The translations under genes were made by a program, and so were the position numbers. From the NCBI GenBank assembly GCA_025055355.1, contig JANWYM010000096.1, positions 1 to 10,796 on the forward strand: DNA of 10,796 nt, read 5' to 3'. The notes below the pieces were generated by a model. The model was given only the letters and a program-made list of their open reading frames with translations, was not told the origin of the DNA and did not search any database. Within the stretch, counting starts at the first letter, position 1, and every line of letters starts with the position of its first letter. This document shows, piece after piece, positions 1 through 7,055 of the stretch. This stretch comes from Abditibacteriales bacterium. GTDB taxonomy: Bacteria > Armatimonadota > Abditibacteriia > Abditibacteriales > JANWYM01.

Positions 1-1020
1 TGTGCCGCGCCACCACCGCCACCCTGCCACTAAGGGAAGGTTGCCCACTTTCCCCACGACCTCATCAGTCGAGACAGGCATATACTGCGTAACCCCCAGG
101 AGGTCGCCGACCTTCGCGCTTTCTATATGCGCACGCTCTTTAACTTGGGACTCGGTCACGACGACGCTCCCCTTTATCTCGCCCCTTTTGCTGAACACCG
201 GCCGAAACATGATACCGCCACCGGCAGGTTCGCTGCGTATTTCACTGCCGTAGCGCGTCACGAACTCACGCGGCAGTTGCACAACCCGCGTGCCGCTGCC
301 GATGTTGACGGGCAGCAGTTTTTCCACCCACGTCCCCTTCCACACCGTTCCCTGCACGCCGCCGAAAACAGCCAGTCTGCCGCCGCCGCTGACCCAGCGT
401 TCTATGGTCCTTGCGGCGTCGGTGGAAAGGCTGCGGGGGGAGATGTCACTAAACATCAGCAGGTCGACACCGTGATAACCATACCAGCGGTCGGGCAACA
501 AACGCGGGTCGGCGTAGACGATTTGCGTTTGCGACGAACCCCAAGGGGCGAAGCCGTCAGGAGAACTTTTTGCCCGCACAACCAAGTTCTGTCCAACGCG
601 GCTGTCACTGAGGATGACGACGAACGGTTCACGTTGGTTGACGACTTCCGTATGCACGATTTGTGTGGCGGCGCGCCCGCCCGCGCGCACGGTGACGCGA
701 ATCTCGTCCGTGTAGGCATTGGGGCGCAGGTAGAGGACATACATCTTCCGCGCCGTGCCTGCCAACCGGTCGCGCTTGAGGAGCGTGCTTGCCGTCTCCA
801 TGCCGACGGCAAACTCCACGCGAATCTCGACGGGCGTCGGCTCCCCGCGATGTGTCACGGTCACAAACAGCGGTGCCCATCTGCCGATTTTCACGAACCC
901 ACCGAAACCGACTGACGCGCTCACCGACAGCCCCGACGCGTCGGAAGGCGGCGGCGTTTGCGCGGGCAGAGATGATAACGGTAACCCGCTGATGAGAAGC
1001 AAAAGGATGAAGGCTCGCAT
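1..1020 (-). CDS. Exported protein with glutamine-amidotransferase-like domain (C-terminus beyond window)
   Basis: The minus-strand frame starts at ATG 1020 and stays open for 340 codons to the window edge, so the C-terminus is missing. It begins with a clear signal peptide (MRAFILLLLISGLPLSSLPA, then QTPPPSDA), so the product is exported. Residues about 30-150 look beta-rich, like a fibronectin/Ig-type module (WAPLFVTVTHRGEPTPVEIRV). Residues about 180-240 hold a Rossmann-like segment, GVDLLMFSDISPRS followed by IERWVSGGGRLAVFGG. This is the pattern of the class I amidotransferase-like fold found in large exported proteins of planctomycetes and armatimonadetes. I see no Cys-His-Glu catalytic triad in the visible part, so enzymatic activity should not be assumed. 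An AGGAGGGT lies 18 nt before the ATG, further than usual, with no alternative start between. It follows the DUF1080-like gene on the same strand after 158 nt. Exact role unknown. Confidence 0.8.
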   Translation of the reverse strand, partial: MRAFILLLLISGLPLSSLPAQTPPPSDASGLSVSASVGFGGFVKIGRWAPLFVTVTHRGEPTPVEIRVEFAVGMETASTLLKRDRLAGTARKMYVLYLRPNAYTDEIRVTVRAGGRAATQIVHTEVVNQREPFVVILSDSRVGQNLVVRAKSSPDGFAPWGSSQTQIVYADPRLLPDRWYGYHGVDLLMFSDISPRSLSTDAARTIERWVSGGGRLAVFGGVQGTVWKGTWVEKLLPVNIGSGTRVVQLPREFVTRYGSEIRSEPAGGGIMFRPVFSKRGEIKGSVVVTESQVKERAHIESAKVGDLLGVTQYMPVSTDEVVGKVGNLPLVAGWRWWRGT

Positions 1021-1113
1021 GGGTGAATCCCGACCTTGACCCTCCTGAGGTGACTCAATCCCTTCCAACGAGTAGAATGTCGGCGGTATAGATCCTCCAC
1101 AAATTGCGCCCTC

Positions 1114-1154
1114 GGAGGCGGAGTCCACAGGGAGTCTGCGCCGCGTCCGCCTCC
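1114..1154. repeat. Imperfect-loop palindrome, 9-bp arms
   Basis: GGAGGCGGA at 1114-1122 is exactly complementary to TCCGCCTCC at 1146-1154, with a 23-nt loop. It sits in the 158-nt gap between two minus-strand genes, downstream of the secreted-protein gene. No run of T follows on the minus strand, so it is not a canonical intrinsic terminator. It could be a dispersed palindromic repeat or a weak terminator/attenuator. Nothing else is recognised in this gap. Confidence 0.45.
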
Positions 1155-1178
1155 TGCGGGCGGTTTCGTTAGGCGCCC

Positions 1179-1802
1179 TTACTTCCCGCTGACGGTCAAA
1201 TCGTCAAAATGGGTTTGCGCGTCCGCTTTCGTCCACAAGCCGACCTTGCCTGCGTCTTTGAACGTGCTGTCTTTACAGTCAAGGTATTTTTTGCCGTCGT
1301 AGTAGCCCTGGATATGGTCATCTTGCATCGTCACGCGCAGCGTATGCCAACCGTCGGTGCGCTTGATGTCCGCGCTCTGCAACTGTGTGCGCTTGCCGTC
1401 CTTGACCTTGTAAACACGATAGTTGTCCTCCAGTGGATTGTAGCGCGCGATGTAGTAATTCTTCGCGTCCTTCGCCCGCCAGACCACGCCGCCACCTTGA
1501 TCCATCTGCCCCGCGACGGCTTTCATCTTGACCGAGATGTCCACGTCCTTGTAGTTCGTATCGCGGATGAGCGTGACATTGAACGTCGTTCGCTCGCTCT
1601 TCCCCCTCTGTGCCAACACGTTCGGCTTCGACGGAGCGGTGTTATCCGCGACGACTTTCCACTCGCCGACCGCGTTCGTAAAACCTGGGGGTATCGCGTC
1701 GGTTTTGTCCGCATCGAAGGACCACATCCTTACCACCTTCGACTGCACCCCGAGCGTGGCTGCCAACAACGCGACGCCCAAAAAGACGAGGAGTTTTCTC
1801 AT
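1179..1802 (-). CDS. Secreted DUF1080-like (concanavalin A-like fold) protein
   Basis: This 207-residue protein starts at ATG 1802 behind a strong AGGAGGT at 1810-1816, spaced 7 nt. An N-terminal signal peptide (MRKLLVFLGVALLAATLGVQS) predicts export. The rest is one domain of about 180 residues resembling the DUF1080/3-keto-disaccharide hydrolase (LamG-like jelly-roll) family. Features are WSFDADKTDAIPPGF near the N-terminus, GGGVVWRAKDAKNYYIARYN and YRVYKVKDGKR in the middle, DGWHTLRVTMQDDHIQGYYDGKKYLD, and a C-terminal GKVGLWTKADAQTHFDD. Members bind or cleave carbohydrate, and many stand-alone copies have no tested activity. It ends with TAA and seems a complete single-domain form. A sigma70-like promoter lies just upstream, so it is probably transcribed separately from the kinase operon, possibly reading through to the exported protein downstream. 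Substrate unknown; fold assignment is fairly secure, enzymatic activity is not. Confidence 0.88.
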   Translation of the reverse strand: MRKLLVFLGVALLAATLGVQSKVVRMWSFDADKTDAIPPGFTNAVGEWKVVADNTAPSKPNVLAQRGKSERTTFNVTLIRDTNYKDVDISVKMKAVAGQMDQGGGVVWRAKDAKNYYIARYNPLEDNYRVYKVKDGKRTQLQSADIKRTDGWHTLRVTMQDDHIQGYYDGKKYLDCKDSTFKDAGKVGLWTKADAQTHFDDLTVSGK

Positions 1803-1835
1803 CGGGTTGACCTCCTGCTTTGTTCTTCTTAGGTG

Positions 1836-1865
1836 ATGGTATCACGCGGAGCGGGGATTTGTCAA
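1836..1865 (-). promoter_or_regulatory. Sigma70-type promoter of the DUF1080-like gene, with palindrome over the -10
   Basis: On the minus strand TTGACA (1860-1865, a perfect -35) is followed after 18 bp by TACCAT (1836-1841, 4 of 6 matches to the -10). Transcription would start near 1829, about 27 nt before the ATG, which leaves room for the AGGAGGT site. The -10 lies inside the palindrome GTGATggtATCAC (1833-1845), which might be an operator. The promoter is fairly convincing; the operator is speculative. Confidence 0.55.
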
Positions 1866-2014
1866 ATGCTTGCGCGCCAGTCGTCGATGAAACTCCCCAC
1901 ATAGCGACGGCGGCGCAGGAGGGCGCGGACGTGCCGCGGGGAACCCTTCATGACCTCCGCAGCCTGATGCCAATGAAGCTCTGACCGACGAGGGCGACGG
2001 CTTCCCTGCGGCTC
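1864..2014 (-). other. Possible helix-turn-helix remnant after the REC-PAS kinase stop
   Basis: Directly after the kinase TGA, the same minus-strand frame remains open for about 50 codons to a TGA overlapping the next promoter. Its middle part, HWHQAAEVMKGSPRHVRALL, resembles the first helix-turn-helix of some transposases and regulators (QAAE...S.R.VR.LL). It has no recognisable start or ribosome binding site. It could be a relic of an insertion-sequence HTH or a chance reading of GC-rich spacer. No other element was recognised in this 212-nt gap apart from the promoter. Confidence 0.2.
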
Positions 2015-3511
2015 TCACAACACGCTTTCCTCGGCTGATGCGGCGGCGGGCAGCGTGAACGTTACCGTCGTGCCTTCGCCGAGGCGCGACTGGAGGGAGA
2101 TGTCGCCGCCGTAGGCGCGGACGATTTGTCGGGCGGTAAAGAGTCCAATGCCTAAGCCGGGAACCTGCCCCGTGACGTGCTCTTCAATCTGCACGAAGCC
2201 TTCAAACACTCTGTCGTAATACTCGTGCGGTATGCCCGGCCCGTTGTCGCGGACGGAGAAACGCAGCCGAGACGGGTCGGAGCGTTCGACTTCGACCGCC
2301 ACGCGCACGGGGTCTTTGTCGCCGAACTTAGCGGCGTTGTCGAGGAGTTGTTCCAGCAGGATTTGACAGTGGTCGGCGCGGGTGTCAACGTGCGTGGCGT
2401 CGGGGGCGATGGCGGTGGTGACCGCGATGGTCTTGGACGGATAGCGAGAGTGTATTTGTTCGCTCGCGGCGGCCACGGCGGCGGCAACGTCGGTGTGCTG
2501 GGAGGCGGCTTCGAATTGCTGGGTGCTGAGGGCTTTGAAGTTAAGCAGTTTTTCCACTGTCTCTTCCAGCCGTCGCAACTCGGACAGGCAGATGTCAAGC
2601 AGAGACTCCCTCTCCTGCAGAAATCGCTCGGCGGGCAGCCGGTGGACGAGGTCCAGAAATCCGCCCACAATCGTCAGCGGTGTGCGGAGTTTGTGCGAAA
2701 CGAGCATGAAGAAATTGGCTTGCAGTCGTTGGGCGTGGCGTTCGGCGGTGATGTCGCGCAAGGTCAGCACGGTGCTGGACAAGGTATTGGGCGGGTCGAA
2801 TAGACAGGTCAGGTGGGCGTCTAAGTAGAGCGGCGGTTGGGTGTTGAGCCGCCCGATTTCAAAGGCGATCGTGCTGCCGTGCGCTAACGGCATCTCTGAG
2901 AGCGGCTCCGAGAGGGTGAAGGGGGCAAGGGCGTCCTCTAACGACATTCCCATCCAGGCCTCCATCGGCAGGTTGAGCAGGCGACAGGCGGCGCGGTTGG
3001 CGCTGGTGATGCGCCAGTCGCCGTCGGTGACGAGGATGCCGTCGTCCATCGCCGCGATGGCGGCGTCGAAGCGCTCGCGCTCGAGGAGAACAGCGCGGGT
3101 GACTGCCAGTTGTTTCTCCTGTTCGGCGAGGGTCTTTTGGAGTTCCAACATGCGCTCGCCCACTTGCAAGCGGGCTTGGAGCTCTTCGCGGTCAAAGGGC
3201 TTAGTAATGTAGTCATCCGCTCCCGCTGAAAGCCCGGTCACGATGTCCTCACGCTGTCCTTTGGCGGTGAGCATGATGATATAAATCAGACGGGGCTTGG
3301 GCAGGGCGCGCACGCGGCGACAGACCTCGATGCCGTCCATGTAGGGCATCATCCAGTCGAGAATGACCAGCGAGGGGGCGTCGTCACCCTGCAGCACCTG
3401 CCACGCTTCCTCACCGTTCTGAGTCGTCACGACCTCGTAGCCCATTCTTTGGAGTGTGGCTTCCAGCAAACGACGGTTGGCAACGTCGTCTTCGGCAATG
3501 AGGATTCTCAT
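2015..3511 (-). CDS. Response regulator-sensor histidine kinase (REC-PAS-HisKA-HATPase)
   Basis: This 498-residue soluble protein has no signal peptide or membrane segment. Residues 1-120 are a receiver domain with acidic pocket E7/D8/D9, phospho-acceptor D52 (LVILDWMMPYMDG), T82 and K104. A coiled coil (about 108-147) leads into a PAS domain (about 148-256). The dimerisation/phosphotransfer domain carries the phospho-accepting His273 in VSHKLRTPL. The HATPase has N392 (LLDNAAKFG), D422 (VRDNGPGIP) and the glycine-rich GLGIGLFTARQIV. A lysine follows His273 where most HisKA kinases have Glu or Asp. ATG 3511 is preceded by AAGGTGA at close spacing. It lies 77 nt downstream of the membrane hybrid kinase on the same strand, so co-transcription is likely. 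Its receiver is a plausible acceptor from that kinase's HPt domain. With no DNA-binding domain, it presumably integrates the relay signal and phosphorylates another regulator not in this window. Confidence 0.93.
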   Translation of the reverse strand: MRILIAEDDVANRRLLEATLQRMGYEVVTTQNGEEAWQVLQGDDAPSLVILDWMMPYMDGIEVCRRVRALPKPRLIYIIMLTAKGQREDIVTGLSAGADDYITKPFDREELQARLQVGERMLELQKTLAEQEKQLAVTRAVLLERERFDAAIAAMDDGILVTDGDWRITSANRAACRLLNLPMEAWMGMSLEDALAPFTLSEPLSEMPLAHGSTIAFEIGRLNTQPPLYLDAHLTCLFDPPNTLSSTVLTLRDITAERHAQRLQANFFMLVSHKLRTPLTIVGGFLDLVHRLPAERFLQERESLLDICLSELRRLEETVEKLLNFKALSTQQFEAASQHTDVAAAVAAASEQIHSRYPSKTIAVTTAIAPDATHVDTRADHCQILLEQLLDNAAKFGDKDPVRVAVEVERSDPSRLRFSVRDNGPGIPHEYYDRVFEGFVQIEEHVTGQVPGLGIGLFTARQIVRAYGGDISLQSRLGEGTTVTFTLPAAASAEESVL

Positions 3512-3522
3512 ACGTCACCTTG

Positions 3523-3558
3523 GTTGAGCCAGTTGAGCCAGTTGAACCGGTTGAGCCG
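3523..3558. repeat. Tandem nonamer repeat in the kinase operon gap
   Basis: Four tandem 9-bp units, GTTGAGCCA (twice), GTTGAACCG and GTTGAGCCG, fill half of the 77-nt gap between the two kinase genes. The last unit also forms an 8-bp inverted repeat, CGGTTGAG (3548-3555) with CTCAACCG (3570-3577), with a 14-nt loop. Such a hairpin in the intercistronic mRNA could affect stability or relative expression. The array ends about 11 nt from the downstream start, just before its ribosome binding site. Confidence 0.75.
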
Positions 3559-3588
3559 GTTGCAAACTTCTCAACCGTCTTGATCGGC

Positions 3589-6500
3589 TTAACTTGGGTA
3601 TTCCTTCCCGAGTAGGGTGAGCGCAGATTTTAGGCGTTCGATTGCCTCTTCCAGCGTCCTGATGGCTTCTTCCACGCACGGACTGGCAGGAGCGCCTACC
3701 TCTACGTCATGGGCAATGGTTTCTAAGCGGAGGGCGGCTTCGAAGGCAGCCTCCGCGTTGAAGAGGCTGACCGCGCTTTTGAGGGCGTGGGCGGCGCGTT
3801 CCAGCGCTTGCCCGTCACGACGGGCGGCGGCTTGATGCACCTCGTTCATTAGGCGGGGACAGTCGTTGAGAAAGAGGGACACGATTTCACGCAGCAGTTC
3901 GACGTTGCCGTCCACGCGCGCGAGAATGGCGGCGCGGTCAATAATGTCTTGCGGTGCGGGGGGCGACGCCTCGGGCGCAGGTGTGTCGTTCGCCGCAGGG
4001 AGGACGGGTTGGTGACTGGCCGCTTCCAAAGCCTCAAACAGTTCTCGGGGTTGCAGGGGTTTGGCGACGTAGCCGTCCATGCCCGCCGCGAGGCAGCGTT
4101 CGCGGTCGCCCGTCATAGCGCGGGCGGTCATGGCGACGATGGGCAGGGAGCGCAGGCGCGGGTTCGCGTGTGCGCGGATGCGTCGCGTGGCTTCAAACCC
4201 ATCCATCTCTGGCATCTGCACGTCCATCAGCACCAGGTCGAAGGGCTGTTTTTCCAGCAGGGCGAGGACCTCTTTGCCGTTCTGGGCGACGGTGACGCCG
4301 TGCCCCCACTTTTCCAGCAGGTGAACCGCCAATTTCTGGTTAATCACTTGGTCTTCCGCCAGCAGGATGGAGAGACGTCGACGGGGAACGAGTGGCGGCC
4401 CAGAGGGTTGGGACGTTGGAACGTTGGGATGGTGGAACGTGGGAACGCCGAACGTTGCCATGATGGCGTCCAGCAGTTCGGACGGTTTGATGGGTTTCGT
4501 CAGATAGGAAACGCCCAACGCGCGGCAGCGGGTGGCGTCGCCGCGCCAGTCGGCGGAGGAGAGCATCATGATCGCCACGCCGTCGAGGTGAGAGTTCTGT
4601 CTGACACGTTCCATCACCGTCCAACCGTCCATCTCAGGCATGTTGACGTCAATCAGTATTAAGCCAAAAGGTTGTCCGTCCCGCGCAGCGCGCTCCATCG
4701 CCGCCAACGCCGCTGCCCCGCTTTCCACGGCAGTCGGCTTCATGCCCCAACCGGTAAGCATCTCTTCCAAGATGCGGCGGTTGGTCGCGTTGTCGTCCAC
4801 GATGAGGGCGCGCAGGTCGGAGAGGTGGGAACGTTCTAAGGGTGGAACGTTGCAACGTTCTGAAGTCGAAAGCCCAAACCGCGCCGTGAAACAGAACGTG
4901 CTGCCTTTGCCGACTTCACTCTCGACCCAAATTTTCCCTCCCATCATGTTGACCAGTTGCGATGCGATCGTTAGACCCAATCCCGTGCCGCCGTATTTGC
5001 GGGTGGTGGAACTGTCCGCCTGCGTGAACGCCTCAAAGATCGTCCGCTGTTTTTCGGGCGGGATGCCAATGCCCGTGTCCGTCACTGCGAAACGCAAACA
5101 GACCGCGTCCTCGGTCTGCCACTCGTTGGTGACGCGGACGACGACCTCACCTTGCTCGGTGAATTTGATGGCATTGCCGACGAGGTTGACGAGGATCTGC
5201 CGCAGACGATTGGGGTCGCCCACCAGCGCGTCGGGCACGTCGGGCAGCACGTGACATGCCAGTTCCAACCCCTTGTTGTGAGCGCGCATGCCTAAGGCAT
5301 CGAGCGTGGCGCCGAGGCTATCGCGCAGGCTGAAGTCAATGGTCTCCAGTTCCAGCTTGCCCGCCTCGATTTTGGAGAAGTCGAGGATGTCGTTAATGAC
5401 CACCAGCAGCGCATCGGCGGACTCCTTCACCATCGTCAGATACTCGCGCTGTTCGGGCGTCAGGTCCGTGTCGAGGGCGAGTTCCGTCATGCCGATAATC
5501 CCGTTCATCGGGGTGCGGATTTCGTGGCTAACGTTGGCGAGAAAATCGCTCTTGGCGCGATTGGCGGCTTCGGCAGCCTCCTTGGCTTGCTGCAGTTCTC
5601 GCTCCGCTTGCTTCTGACGGGTCACATCCCAGAAAATCCCCTGCACACCGACGATCTCCCCGCGCGAATCGTAGACAGGCGACTTGCGCACCTCGACATA
5701 CATCTTCTCCCCCGCCGGCGTGTGGTGTTCCTCGACGTCCCGAAACACCGTGCCGGTGGCGATAACCTGGCGGTCGTCCCGCCGATACTTCTCCGCCAGC
5801 TCTGCCGGGAAAAAATCAAAGTCGGTTTTGCCTTGAATCTCCTCCCACGGCTTCCCCAGCGTGCGGCAAAACATCGTGTTGCCGAATGTGAACCGTCCGT
5901 CCAGGTCCTTGCGGAAGATGTTCAAAGATGGTAGGTTTTCCACCAGAGAGTGGTAGAGGGCTTTCTCGTCCCGCAGCGCCTGCTCCATCTGCTTGCGCTC
6001 GATGAACTGCCCGATCTGCATCCCGACCGTCGAGATCATTCGCAGCACGTCCTCGTCCGGTTGGCGAATCTCCGGGCTGAAGAACTCCATGACGCCGAGG
6101 ATCTCGCGGCTGCCCTGAATTGGAAATCCAAACGCCCCGTGCAATCCCACTTTATCCGCGTAGGGCGCGTGGGGAAAGTTGGCGTCGCACACGACGTCGG
6201 GAATCCACGCCGGCGCGCCGCTCGCCCAGACGCGACCGGGTAACCCCACCCCCGGCGGGAACGTCATTTGTCGGCTCACCTCTACGAACTCGGCAACGTT
6301 GGCGTGAGGGGCGTGCCAGACCTCGACGCAGCGCAGGACGTTCGCGGCGCGGTCCACGCGCCATATCGCCCCGTGAACCCACCCTAAACTTTCGCAAATC
6401 GCCTGGATGATTTTGGGCGTTGCTTCGTCCAACGAGGCGCACTCCGCCAACACGCGCGTTACCGCATACTGCGCCGACAGACTCCGTTCCGCAATCTTGC

Positions 6501-6873
6501 GCTCGGCGATCTCCTTTTCCAGTTCCGCGACGCGCTGCTTCATCAACAAAGAGAACCGCTTTTGCTCCTCCGCCAGCGCCTCCCCCGCGCGCCTCGTCGC
6601 TCGCAACAGGGGGTCCATCAGCGCCATCCCCGTCAGCAAGAGAACGGAAGTCGCCAGCGCGGTAAGTGCAGCCGACATCTCAGGTGGGCGGGTCGTTACA
6701 TCCCTTAGCAGAAGATAGAACGTCATGGAGGGTTGCACGGACATCAGGCAGAGCGCGGCGGCTATGAGCGTCCAGACCCACTGTTTGCCGTAGCGCCAGT
6801 TCAGCCGCAGCGCCAAGACGGCAGCGGCAAGTTGCAGAAGAATGGAAAGTCCCAGGGTGAATTTGATTGCCAT
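3589..6873 (-). CDS. Membrane hybrid histidine kinase with two receivers and HPt
   Basis: This 1094-residue, BarA/ArcB-style multistep sensor kinase starts at ATG 6873, behind GGGGAG spaced 8 nt. An in-frame ATG at 6900 lies in a palindrome and lacks a binding site. Domains in order: three membrane helices (about 5-90), a coiled coil (100-135), a GAF domain (about 135-290, with VGLPGRVWASGAPAWIPDV), a PAS domain (about 300-420) and HisKA with His450 in SHEIRTPMNGIIG. The HATPase follows, with N567, DTGIGIP and GGTGLGL. Then come receiver 1 (Asp742, Lys793), receiver 2 (Asp884, Lys938) and an HPt domain with His1029 in AHALKSAVSLFNA, where the usual HxLKG glycine is serine. All phosphotransfer residues are present, so the relay should work within one protein and then pass phosphate outward, probably to the REC-PAS kinase encoded 77 nt downstream. 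The interdomain linkers either side of receiver 1 are coded by octanucleotide repeats. Signal sensed unknown. Confidence 0.95.
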   Translation of the reverse strand: MAIKFTLGLSILLQLAAAVLALRLNWRYGKQWVWTLIAAALCLMSVQPSMTFYLLLRDVTTRPPEMSAALTALATSVLLLTGMALMDPLLRATRRAGEALAEEQKRFSLLMKQRVAELEKEIAERKIAERSLSAQYAVTRVLAECASLDEATPKIIQAICESLGWVHGAIWRVDRAANVLRCVEVWHAPHANVAEFVEVSRQMTFPPGVGLPGRVWASGAPAWIPDVVCDANFPHAPYADKVGLHGAFGFPIQGSREILGVMEFFSPEIRQPDEDVLRMISTVGMQIGQFIERKQMEQALRDEKALYHSLVENLPSLNIFRKDLDGRFTFGNTMFCRTLGKPWEEIQGKTDFDFFPAELAEKYRRDDRQVIATGTVFRDVEEHHTPAGEKMYVEVRKSPVYDSRGEIVGVQGIFWDVTRQKQAERELQQAKEAAEAANRAKSDFLANVSHEIRTPMNGIIGMTELALDTDLTPEQREYLTMVKESADALLVVINDILDFSKIEAGKLELETIDFSLRDSLGATLDALGMRAHNKGLELACHVLPDVPDALVGDPNRLRQILVNLVGNAIKFTEQGEVVVRVTNEWQTEDAVCLRFAVTDTGIGIPPEKQRTIFEAFTQADSSTTRKYGGTGLGLTIASQLVNMMGGKIWVESEVGKGSTFCFTARFGLSTSERCNVPPLERSHLSDLRALIVDDNATNRRILEEMLTGWGMKPTAVESGAAALAAMERAARDGQPFGLILIDVNMPEMDGWTVMERVRQNSHLDGVAIMMLSSADWRGDATRCRALGVSYLTKPIKPSELLDAIMATFGVPTFHHPNVPTSQPSGPPLVPRRRLSILLAEDQVINQKLAVHLLEKWGHGVTVAQNGKEVLALLEKQPFDLVLMDVQMPEMDGFEATRRIRAHANPRLRSLPIVAMTARAMTGDRERCLAAGMDGYVAKPLQPRELFEALEAASHQPVLPAANDTPAPEASPPAPQDIIDRAAILARVDGNVELLREIVSLFLNDCPRLMNEVHQAAARRDGQALERAAHALKSAVSLFNAEAAFEAALRLETIAHDVEVGAPASPCVEEAIRTLEEAIERLKSALTLLGKEYPS
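4407..4459. repeat. Degenerate octanucleotide repeat coding for the REC1-REC2 linker
   Basis: Read on the plus strand, consecutive 8-bp units are GTTGGGAC, GTTGGAAC, GTTGGGAT, GGTGGAAC and GTGGGAAC, then decay into GCCGAAC and GTTGCC. On the coding strand they specify the Pro/His-rich linker around HHPNVPTSQP between the two receiver domains. The unit is not a multiple of three, so copy-number change alters frame unless it happens in threes. Confidence 0.7.
4825..4860. repeat. Second octanucleotide repeat, coding for the HATPase-REC1 linker
   Basis: Units GTGGGAAC, GTTCTAAG, GGTGGAAC and GTTGCAAC run in 8-bp register at 4825-4856 and share the unit type of the block at 4407-4459. On the coding strand they specify the linker SERCNVPPLERSHL between the kinase core and the first receiver. 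NVP appears in both linkers for this reason. Confidence 0.6.
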
Positions 6874-6890
6874 GGGTCCATCTCCCCGTA

Positions 6891-6910
6891 GCGCAGGCAT
6901 CGTGCCTGCA
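6891..6910. repeat. REP-like palindrome in the hybrid kinase leader
   Basis: GCAGGCA (6893-6899), the loop TCG, and TGCCTGC (6903-6909) form a 7-bp hairpin with a 3-nt loop, preceded by GTAGC on the plus strand. Its look (GTAGCGCAGGC...GCCTGC) matches short dispersed palindromes common in several environmental phyla. It lies in the predicted 5' leader of the kinase mRNA, about 18 nt before the start codon. Confidence 0.6.
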
Positions 6911-6965
6911 TCCTGCTGACAGATGTCGGCGCTACTGCATCTCCGAAGGGATGACCGTCGCCTCC

Positions 6966-6974
6966 ATTATAACA
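6966..6974 (-). promoter_or_regulatory. Extended -10 promoter for the kinase operon
   Basis: On the minus strand TGT immediately precedes a perfect TATAAT (6966-6971), giving the TGnTATAAT extended -10. No good -35 is visible at 16-18 bp, which is usual for this class. Transcription would start near 6959, giving a leader of about 86 nt that includes the hairpin at 6893-6909 and GGGGAG before ATG 6873. Confidence 0.6.
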
Positions 6975-7055
6975 CATCAGCGACGCAAAAACTGCTTGCG
7001 CATCAACACCGTTTTGTGAGAAAATGAGAGGCACAGAAAAGGGAGGGGATGAACG

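Noticed and set aside
127..915. Plus-strand open frame opposite the exported amidotransferase-like protein
   Set aside because: The minus-strand frame has a signal peptide and a recognisable fold pattern; the plus-strand translation is irregular and Arg/His/Ala-rich.
1147..1166. CCGCC-GGCGG hairpin followed by TTT as an intrinsic terminator
   Set aside because: The T run is on the plus strand, but both flanking genes are transcribed on the minus strand, and the stem is only 5 bp.
1209..1832. Plus-strand 207-codon frame opposite the DUF1080-like gene
   Set aside because: The minus-strand frame has a promoter, ribosome binding site, signal peptide and family motifs; the plus-strand frame has none of these.
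3949..4662. Plus-strand frame opposite the receiver domains of the hybrid kinase
   Set aside because: It is antisense to clear receiver motifs and has no family signature of its own.
6874..6900. Nine-residue N-terminal extension of the hybrid kinase from ATG 6900
   Set aside because: That ATG lies within a palindrome and has no ribosome binding site, while ATG 6873 has GGGGAG at good spacing.
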